Shown here: piece after piece, positions 1-5,024 of the stretch
Numbering within the stretch: position 1 is the first letter of the stretch
How the letters are laid out: each line of letters begins with the position of its first letter
Source: Kapaibacterium sp038202665
Lineage (GTDB): Bacteria; Bacteroidota; Ignavibacteria; Kapaibacteriales; Kapaibacteriaceae
Assembly: GCA_038202665.1 (NCBI GenBank)
Contig: JBBRES010000138.1
Location: 1-6,715 of the forward strand
DNA length: 6,715 bases
Direction: 5' to 3'
Program-made: the position numbers and the translations under genes
The notes under the pieces: generated by a model
Databases searched by the model: none
What the model was told of the DNA's origin: nothing
What the model saw: only the letters and a program-made list of their open reading frames with translations

Positions 1-1252
1 CGGCTGCTTCGGCACGTGCAACAAAGTCTACACCTGCTGGAAGCTTCACTTCGTATTGGCCACTAGCATTTGTTTCTACAACCAAACGCATGTACTTCGC
101 TTCTACAACATTGCCGTCCTTCTTCTTTGCTTCGAAGATCACGATGGCCTTGATGCCTTCGCCAGTTGCTTCGTCTGTCACGCGACCAGCTACCACATAC
201 ATCTTTGGCTCTGGCTTTGCCGTCACCACAAAATGTAGTTCGATGGTCTTATCGCATTCCGTTACAACTTCTGTTGCATTGGCAGGCTCTTCGACGTTTG
301 CGTTCCACTCTGCATAGAAACCAGCGCCTTCAACACGAAGCTTATACGTTCCGGCTGGAAGGTTGATCGTGTATGTGCCTTGCTTGATCTCTGCTTTGTA
401 GACAGGAACCAATACTTCGAGTGATGGATCCTTTTCGTTCTTCTTCAGCATCCATGCAGTAACCACACCATTGGACACAAGAGTTGTTGTTCCTTCGAGT
501 GTAACACGACCCTTGATGAAGGAGCAGAAGCGTGGCTTATCGCCGCCGCCGTCTTTCTTCACCGAGATCTCAAACTTCTGAAGTACTGAGCGCTCTGTGC
601 CATCAATGAAGGCCTTGATGATGATCCAGTAGCCCTTGCCTGCTTGTTCTGCTGTTGGTGTCCACGAGATCTCTCCCGTTTCTGCGTTGATTGTCATGCC
701 ATCAGGACCTTGCACAAGGGCATACGTGATTGTTCCAGCAGGGTTTGCTTCTGCACGTGCCTTGTACGAATATGGCTTGCCACCAACTGCTGCCTTTACG
801 GGCTCAGATACAAACCAGATACTCTCTTTGACAACTGTTGGCTTGATCACAACAACTCGAATCACTGAGCGATCGCCTTCGCCGTCTGCATTCACAGAGC
901 GAATGAAGAAGGTATACGTGCCTTCTTTGAGATCTCGTACTTCGAAAGAGTACTTAATCGGAGGTGTGTTCGGCTCTTGAGTTTTTGCTTCAACACTGCC
1001 GATTTTGTCGAACAGCGTGATGTCTTCGGTTTGACCCGATGCCTGATAGATATTGAACGACGTTGCTGCCGCTCCATCTTGTGCAGCATTCCATTTCAGA
1101 ACAACAATCTGATTGTTCTGATTGCCCATCACGATGGATGCGCCGTATTCGCGTGGCGGCAGTGGAGTGCCGGCGAATGCTGCCACAACGGTTGCCGAAA
1201 GAACGACGACGGCCATGGCCAGTGTGCGAATAAAGGAGAACGGTGTTCTCAT
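1..1252 (-). CDS. Secreted FN3 / Ig-like / carboxypeptidase-regulatory-like protein, 3' end outside window
   Basis: The frame is open from the ATG at 1252 to the left edge without a stop, giving 417 codons. Residues 1-27 form a Sec signal peptide: basic start (MRTPFSFIRT), hydrophobic core, AFA then G as a signal peptidase I site. About residues 34-136 resemble a fibronectin type III fold (VLKWNAAQDG, later YTFFIRSVNADGEGDRS). Residues 143-232 resemble a cadherin-like/putative-Ig domain (TYALVQGPDGMTINAETGEI, then SWTPT). From about 244 and again from about 352 there are carboxypeptidase-regulatory-like beta sandwiches (GTYTINLPAGTYKLRVEG; VAGRVTDEATGEG ... ASGQYEVKLPAG). This suggests a surface or secreted adhesive/structural protein; no catalytic motif is seen. 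If the organism has type IX secretion, the sorting signal would lie in the missing C-terminus. The start is supported by GAGGAG seven bases upstream. Codons lean to GCA, ACA and GAA, unlike the GC-richer neighbours, which may mean high expression. Confidence 0.85.
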   Translation of the reverse strand, partial: MRTPFSFIRTLAMAVVVLSATVVAAFAGTPLPPREYGASIVMGNQNNQIVVLKWNAAQDGAAATSFNIYQASGQTEDITLFDKIGSVEAKTQEPNTPPIKYSFEVRDLKEGTYTFFIRSVNADGEGDRSVIRVVVIKPTVVKESIWFVSEPVKAAVGGKPYSYKARAEANPAGTITYALVQGPDGMTINAETGEISWTPTAEQAGKGYWIIIKAFIDGTERSVLQKFEISVKKDGGGDKPRFCSFIKGRVTLEGTTTLVSNGVVTAWMLKKNEKDPSLEVLVPVYKAEIKQGTYTINLPAGTYKLRVEGAGFYAEWNANVEEPANATEVVTECDKTIELHFVVTAKPEPKMYVVAGRVTDEATGEGIKAIVIFEAKKKDGNVVEAKYMRLVVETNASGQYEVKLPAGVDFVARAEAA

Positions 1253-1259
1253 AGAAATA

Positions 1260-1265
1260 CTCCTC
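1260..1265 (-). promoter_or_regulatory. Strong Shine-Dalgarno of the secreted FN3 protein
   Basis: GAGGAG lies seven bases (TATTTCT) before the ATG at 1252. It fixes the start of the secreted protein. It directly abuts the T-tract of an intrinsic terminator, so this site and the hairpin share one leader. Confidence 0.75.
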
Positions 1266-1308
1266 AAAAAAATTCAACCCGAAAGATGCAATGATCAATC
1301 GGGTCGAA
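1266..1308 (-). terminator. Intrinsic terminator after the lipoprotein gene, possible attenuator
   Basis: On the minus strand, TTCGACCCGA (1308-1299) pairs with TCGGGTTGAA (1282-1273) across a 16-base loop, giving a 10-bp stem with one G-U pair. Seven T residues (1272-1266) follow at once. The same stem has an A-C mismatch when read on the plus strand, so the hairpin suits minus-strand RNA. It lies 36 bases after the lipoprotein stop and probably ends the sigma/anti-sigma/lipoprotein transcript. Because the next gene's ribosome binding site begins at the very next base, it could also work as a leader attenuator. Confidence 0.8.
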
Positions 1309-1344
1309 GAATCCACCGGGTGGACATGCGTTACAAGAAATCGT

Positions 1345-1920
1345 CTACATCGTGATATGAATCTCGCCAAAGAGCGTTTCCTGCTTTTGGCCAGGAATCA
1401 AGAGCGCTTTATTGGCAATGATATAGATGCTGATTACCATCTGTATCGGCTCTCCAGGCTTCCGTTCGAGCGCTGAAATCACCATGCTGGCCGTGTTATT
1501 CGCTGCGTCGGCATTCACGAGTAAGGGGGGCTTGGTGGCGTCGATGTTCAGCGCCAGCACCATCTGTGGACCGAGGAGATTCTCGAGCTGTGAATCGGCA
1601 GAAATGGAGTCGGCATTCAAGGTAAAGCTTTGCAGCAAAGGCACTTGACCCGAATCCGCCTTCACCGTCAGCTGCATATTGCTGATCCACACGGTGCAGG
1701 GTTTCGTTGTTGTGTCTACGCGAATCGTGGGGGTGCCAAGCGAGGCGTATTGACCCTTGGAGCTCGAAACGTCGATGGTGACAGCCGTCGGGATAACCTT
1801 GGGCGCGGCCGTCACGGGGGTTTCCTTCCGTGGCGCATCCGAGTCGAGCGGCGAGGCGCAACTCGCCAGTAAGGCGGCAAGGCCAAGGGCCAGGATGGTT
1901 GAACAACTGCGAGAAAACAT
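1345..1920 (-). CDS. Small lipoprotein of unknown function
   Basis: This 191-residue protein begins MFSRSCSTILALGLAALLASC, a lipoprotein signal with lipobox LAS-C and Cys21 as the lipidated residue. The +2 residue is Ala. A Pro/Thr/Ala-rich spacer follows (about 25-48), then a domain of alternating polar and hydrophobic segments that looks beta-rich (residues about 50-185). I do not recognise the family. The frame is open upstream to an ATG at 1998, but that start would bury the signal peptide and overlap the preceding gene. The ATG at 1920 has an AGG (TTCAGGTTTATC) just upstream and lies 23 bases after the preceding stop. Its place as third gene behind an ECF sigma factor and a predicted transmembrane regulator suggests a periplasmic or outer-membrane accessory of that system; this is inference from position. 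Confidence 0.82.
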   Translation of the reverse strand: MFSRSCSTILALGLAALLASCASPLDSDAPRKETPVTAAPKVIPTAVTIDVSSSKGQYASLGTPTIRVDTTTKPCTVWISNMQLTVKADSGQVPLLQSFTLNADSISADSQLENLLGPQMVLALNIDATKPPLLVNADAANNTASMVISALERKPGEPIQMVISIYIIANKALLIPGQKQETLFGEIHITM

Positions 1921-1943
1921 GATAAACCTGAAGTTATTGACGA

Positions 1944-3236
1944 TTAGAAGCGCACGGCCATGCCGTACGTAAGACCGATTTTGGACGACGTGAACCAATT
2001 CTGCTGATACTGATAGGCCATCGTGGCCCCTTCGATGCCGAGAATGAAGGACAAGGGTCCGACGGGGGAGTACGACATGCCAAGCATGGCACGACCGATT
2101 GGTCCGTACTTCGTGCCACCGAACGAGCCTTGCAGCATGGGTCGGAAGCTTGTCTCGCCAATCCCGTCAAAGCTGTACCGATACACGGCCGCAGCCCACA
2201 TGCTCGACGGCTGCTGCTCGTACTTAACGATCTGACCGTTTGGACGGGTGCCATCGAAGACTTGCGGGAATACCTCGCTACCAAATTCCACGCCTACGGA
2301 ATGATGATCCGAGAGCTTGTAGATCATGGCTACTCCGAGGTTCTGATACCACTGTGTTTGAGGGTCAACAGCAGTTTCCGTCATCGGCTTCAGCGAGAAA
2401 CCACGCGCCTGCAGCGTAAAGGCGGGATACTCATCCCACGCCGCTCTTGTATTCTGCAACTGCATTGACTGCAACGTTTTTGGCTCTTCTTGGCGCTGGA
2501 GATCTATGGAATTGGACACCATCAACTGTGACACGATAGGTTCGGAATTGCGCGGCGTCATGCTCTCGTCGCGCGCCAGCATCTGACTCTCGGTATCGTG
2601 CGAAGCGTCTGAGCGTGGCATATCCGCGTCGTGCGTCCGTGCGTCATGCGTCTGCTCGTCGCGCGAAGCATCAGAGCGTTGCATATCCGTGCCGCGCGTC
2701 CTAGCGTCGCGCGTCCAAGCATCGCGGGTATCAGCGTCGCGCGATGCATCTGAGCGTCGCACATTTCCGTGTAGCGCATCTTCTTGCGCCGCATCCGTGT
2801 TGCGCGTACTCGCGTTGGGCGCGAGCGTCGCATTCTCGTTGTTGCGTGAAATCGTCGCACCCTCTGTGTCACGCATCGTAGCGTCGAGAGTCCCCGCGTA
2901 GTTCATCGCCCCAGTCGTCAACACCGCCGCAGCAATCGGCACGCCGATGCGAGCCAACCATGTGGCAACAAATCCACCCGCGGCTCCAGCGGCCGCGCCG
3001 GCCATTGGTGCAGTAAAGCCCAATCCGCTGAACACGGCGCCCGTGAGGGATGCCGGTGGGATCAGGGCCATACGGTCGTGCGAAACCTCGTTGCGGATGG
3101 CAAGCTGTTGCTTGAGTTCGCTGCGAAGGTCTCCGTTTGTGGAGAGTTCGCCGAACAGCCGCCCATCGTACATCGAGTCCATCTCTCCGTCGAGGAGCAT
3201 CTGGATCAGGTCGCTATGATTTGGGTCCATGGTCAT
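1944..3236 (-). CDS. Anti-sigma-like N-terminus, membrane segment, repeat linker and outer-membrane beta-barrel-like C-terminus in one protein
   Basis: The protein has 430 residues and no cysteine. Residues 8-50 (LIQMLLDGEMDSMYDGRLFG, then a charged helix) resemble the cytoplasmic helices of anti-sigma factors, but without the HxxxCxxC zinc site. Residues 63-114 are hydrophobic and Ala/Gly-rich, enough for one or possibly two inner-membrane helices; the best is about 97-112. Residues 120-265 are hydrophilic, with three RSDAS(R/H)D repeats at 161, 187 and 208 and DAxTR-type pentads. Residues 266-430 alternate in beta-strand fashion with many aromatics and end TYGMAVRF, which matches the beta-signal pattern (polar-x-Gly-x-x-hydrophobic-x-hydrophobic) recognised by BamA. 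No N-terminal signal peptide precedes the anti-sigma part. The start is one base after the sigma stop (TGA-G-ATG), so translation is probably coupled; an ATG two codons further in is an alternative. I infer that it holds the sigma factor and senses the envelope. It could instead be an ordinary outer-membrane protein with a long anchor. Confidence 0.8.
   Translation of the reverse strand: MTMDPNHSDLIQMLLDGEMDSMYDGRLFGELSTNGDLRSELKQQLAIRNEVSHDRMALIPPASLTGAVFSGLGFTAPMAGAAAGAAGGFVATWLARIGVPIAAAVLTTGAMNYAGTLDATMRDTEGATISRNNENATLAPNASTRNTDAAQEDALHGNVRRSDASRDADTRDAWTRDARTRGTDMQRSDASRDEQTHDARTHDADMPRSDASHDTESQMLARDESMTPRNSEPIVSQLMVSNSIDLQRQEEPKTLQSMQLQNTRAAWDEYPAFTLQARGFSLKPMTETAVDPQTQWYQNLGVAMIYKLSDHHSVGVEFGSEVFPQVFDGTRPNGQIVKYEQQPSSMWAAAVYRYSFDGIGETSFRPMLQGSFGGTKYGPIGRAMLGMSYSPVGPLSFILGIEGATMAYQYQQNWFTSSKIGLTYGMAVRF
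2595..2756 (-). repeat. In-gene degenerate repeats coding a mixed-charge linker
   Basis: Three copies of a 21-base unit coding RSDAS(R/H)D occur at 2736-2756, 2658-2678 and 2595-2615. Pentads such as DADTR, DAWTR, DARTR and DARTH lie between them. The larger units are 26 and 21 residues long. The peptide alternates Asp with Arg/His and is almost free of hydrophobic residues, so it is probably an extended, disordered periplasmic linker. The repeats stay in frame and vary at codon third positions. Confidence 0.8.
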
Positions 3237-3237
3237 C

Positions 3238-3801
3238 TCACTTATGCATTTCGTTCAGATACGGCTCAAGGATCTCCTTGATTTTTTGCCGGGCGCGGAA
3301 CACCCGCACCTTGGCCGTCTCGAGTTTGATCTGGAGCATGTCGCTGATCTCGTTGTACGACAATCCGTCGTACTCGCGCAGCACAAATGCCTCTTTCATG
3401 TCGTGCGGGAGGAGCTCCATGGCCATTGTGATCAGGCCCATCATTTCGCTCCGTTCCGCCTCGCGACCTTCACCGGGGTTATACAGCGTGTCGTCAAACT
3501 CTAAAGCGGCGGTCTGTGCACTTCGCTTTTTCTCGTTCAGGCACAGGTTGCGACATATCGTGAGGACGTAAGCCCGCACGTTGTCTAGCTGGGGGTGTCG
3601 CTCGGCGCTTTGAAAGAAGCGCATGAACGTTTCCTGATAGATGTCGTAGGCTCGGTCTTGGCTTCCAAGTACGCGCATGCAATAGGCGAAGACGTTGGGA
3701 GAAAAGCGCGCGTACAATTCACGAAACGCTTCTTCCCTATCGTCTCCATGTAACATGGCATAGAGATCGCCATCACTATATTCGCCCAGCCGCCGCTTCA
3801 T
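3238..3801 (-). CDS. ECF-family RNA polymerase sigma factor
   Basis: At 187 residues this has the usual size of an ECF (group 4) sigma-70 factor. Region 2 spans about 24-92: AFRELYARFSPNVFAYCMRV, then DIYQETFMRFF, which is the core RNA polymerase and -10 recognition region, and the typical VRAYVLTICRNLCLNEKKR. An acidic linker (about 95-118) leads to region 4 at about 121-178, with LPHDMKEAFVLREYDGLSYN and a helix-turn-helix (EISDMLQIKLETAKVRVFRA) for -35 binding. It should direct transcription of a specific regulon when released from an anti-sigma factor; the next gene is the obvious candidate. No clear Shine-Dalgarno precedes the ATG at 3801, unlike most genes here. The divergent peptidase gene starts only 38 bases away. 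ECF genes often transcribe themselves, but I cannot identify a convincing own-type promoter. Confidence 0.95.
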   Translation of the reverse strand: MKRRLGEYSDGDLYAMLHGDDREEAFRELYARFSPNVFAYCMRVLGSQDRAYDIYQETFMRFFQSAERHPQLDNVRAYVLTICRNLCLNEKKRSAQTAALEFDDTLYNPGEGREAERSEMMGLITMAMELLPHDMKEAFVLREYDGLSYNEISDMLQIKLETAKVRVFRARQKIKEILEPYLNEMHK

Positions 3802-3839
3802 TGCGTTGTCATTAACAATAGTCAGAACTGAAGGTTACA
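3802..3839. promoter_or_regulatory. Short divergent spacer that must hold promoters for both directions
   Basis: Only 38 bases separate the sigma ATG (3801) from the peptidase TTG (3840). For the peptidase, GAAGG at 3830-3834 is a plausible ribosome binding site with a five-base spacer. Toward the sigma gene, the minus strand carries GTAACC (3838-3833), loosely like an ECF -35 element, and an AT-rich TATTGTTAAT (3820-3811). Any start there would give a very short leader. No clean -35/-10 pair is seen, and promoters may reach into either coding sequence. Confidence 0.3.
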
Positions 3840-4676
3840 TTGATTTACCGTCTGGTCCGCTCACGTCGTCGTACCCTTTCCGTCGAGATCCATGCCTCCG
3901 GAACTGTGGTCGTGCGGTCGCCCATGCGAACATCTATCGCCGACATTGAACACTTTCTCCGATCTCGATTCGATTGGATCGCGGGCAAAGTTGCCAAGGC
4001 AGCTACGGCCCGATCTGTGATCCCCGTACGGACTGCCGCGAACGAATTCTATCACCGTGGTGGGTTGCTTTGCTGGGAGGCCAGCACCGAGCGGACAAAA
4101 TCGATTCGCCGCCATGAAGATACGCTCATCCTCCCTGCCTCCCTCACAACATCTCCGCTTCTTGCGCAGAGGTCTGTGGCAAGGTGGCAACGGCGCGAGG
4201 CGGAAGGGCTGTTCGAGACGCTGATTGCCCGCCATCTACCGTCCATCGGACTACCGGGCCTTCGGTATGCCGGGCTTCGCATGCGCAAAATGTCGCGCCG
4301 ATGGGGAAGCTGCAGTTCGTCAGGCACGATTACGTTGAATGAATTCCTGATCCGCACGCCCGATTCCTGCATTGAGAGTGTGGTGGTGCACGAGCTTTGT
4401 CACTTGGTGCACCTGCATCACGGAGCCACGTTTCGCGAGCTGAACCTTTCCCTGATGCCGTGGCATCACGAAGCAGATGCGTTGCTCGATGCGTGGACGA
4501 GCGTACTTACCGATGTAGTAGAAACGACAAACGGGGCCATAAGCCCCGTTTATCAGAATACAGTTGGCGAACTCCGAACGCTGACGATAGGTCAGGCCGA
4601 AGCGTTCGCACCAAGTTTGTCGAACGCAGATGTGAGCGCCGAAGCGATCATTTCGGGCGTGCGGCCTTCAATCTGA
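3840..4676 (+). CDS. YgjP/DUF45-type zinc metallopeptidase with an unusual C-terminal tail
   Basis: This belongs to the YgjP-like metallopeptidase family (SprT/WLM-like zincins, often annotated M48 family). The N-terminal region (IYRLVRSRRRTLSVEI ... GTVVVRSP) is the family's opening beta sheet. The signature RWGSCSSSGTITLNEFLI is at about 154-171. The zinc site is VVHELCHLVHLHHGATF, with H184 and H188 as ligands, E185 as catalytic base and H194 at the position of the third ligand. The family core ends near WHHEADALLDAW (about 208-219). Some 55 further residues without family character follow; they are encoded across a hairpin (4529-4551) and antisense to the bacilliredoxin end (4592-4676). 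The TTG start is preferred because GAAGG lies five bases upstream and an in-frame TAG at 3819 closes the frame. The physiological substrate is unknown. It stands alone on its strand, divergent from the sigma gene. Confidence 0.9.
   Translation: MIYRLVRSRRRTLSVEIHASGTVVVRSPMRTSIADIEHFLRSRFDWIAGKVAKAATARSVIPVRTAANEFYHRGGLLCWEASTERTKSIRRHEDTLILPASLTTSPLLAQRSVARWQRREAEGLFETLIARHLPSIGLPGLRYAGLRMRKMSRRWGSCSSSGTITLNEFLIRTPDSCIESVVVHELCHLVHLHHGATFRELNLSLMPWHHEADALLDAWTSVLTDVVETTNGAISPVYQNTVGELRTLTIGQAEAFAPSLSNADVSAEAIISGVRPSI
4529..4551. terminator. Hairpin between convergent genes, likely bidirectional terminator
   Basis: AAACGGGGC (4529-4537) and GCCCCGTTT (4543-4551) form a perfect 9-bp stem with a CATAA loop. 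The A/T arms give a short T run on both strands, so it may stop transcripts from either side, although neither T-tract is long. It lies 40 bases after the bacilliredoxin stop. On the plus strand it falls inside the peptidase frame as annotated, eight bases after a TAGTAG in the +1 frame. Confidence 0.65.
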
Positions 4677-5020
4677 TGTCGCGGCATAAAGGCCACGAGC
4701 TCTCCGTCTTGCAGAAGCGCAATGCTTGGTGACGATGGCGCAACGCCTGTGAAGTAGGTGCGCGCGCGCTCCGTTGCTTCGAGGTCTTGACCAGCGAACA
4801 CTGTTACAAGATGATCTGGTAGCGTTGCATGCTTGAGGGCCAGAGCCACGCCTGGACGTGCGCCACCGGCTGCACAGCCACATACGGAATTCACCACAAC
4901 GAGTGTGGTGCCTGGTTGCTTGATTGCCTCGTCGACGTCGGCGGCAGTTCTGAGTTCACGTAGACCATGGCGTGTGAGTTCTTCGCGCATGGGTTGTACG
5001 AGCATTGGATCGTAAGACAT
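4592..5020 (-). CDS. BrxA/BrxB-family bacilliredoxin (YphP/YqiW-like)
   Basis: The 142-residue protein has the full length of the family. The active site is VVVNSVCGCAAGGARPGV, with C47-G48-C49, the CGC motif of bacilliredoxins on a thioredoxin-like fold. The family-typical SPSIALLQDGELVAFMPRHQ follows at about 98-115. Known members remove bacillithiol from S-bacillithiolated proteins in the cytosol or act as weak disulfide isomerases. Chlorobi are known to make N-methyl-bacillithiol, so a bacilliredoxin would not be surprising in this part of the tree; whether this organism has such a thiol is inference. The start at 5020 has AAAGGA seven bases upstream. That site lies in the end of the TPR gene, whose stop is four bases before this start, so the two are co-transcribed and probably translationally coupled. 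The last 85 bases overlap the convergent peptidase frame. Confidence 0.93.
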   Translation of the reverse strand: MSYDPMLVQPMREELTRHGLRELRTAADVDEAIKQPGTTLVVVNSVCGCAAGGARPGVALALKHATLPDHLVTVFAGQDLEATERARTYFTGVAPSSPSIALLQDGELVAFMPRHQIEGRTPEMIASALTSAFDKLGANASA

Positions 5021-5024
5021 GATG

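Noticed and set aside
990..1370. 126-codon minus-strand open frame across the terminator region
   Set aside because: It overlaps the secreted protein gene in another frame, runs through the terminator and has low-complexity Arg/His-rich content. The overlapping frame has a signal peptide, domains and a strong ribosome binding site.
1921..1998. Upstream ATG at 1998 for the lipoprotein gene
   Set aside because: It would put 26 residues before the lipoprotein signal, overlap the end of the barrel gene and destroy the lipobox placement.
2595..2756. CRISPR-like or tandem DNA repeat array
   Set aside because: The repeats are degenerate, in frame, unequal in spacing and differ at third codon positions. 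They reflect a repeated peptide, not a CRISPR array.
2558..2872. Arg-rich 104-codon open frame on the minus strand within the repeat region
   Set aside because: It is an out-of-frame reading of the repetitive linker of the anti-sigma/barrel gene. The Arg/Thr richness comes from the GC-rich repeat units, and it has no ribosome binding site or family character.
4397..4732. 111-codon plus-strand open frame over the convergent junction
   Set aside because: It is a third-frame shadow of the peptidase and antisense of the bacilliredoxin, with no motif. It is also not the frame that contains TAGTAG.
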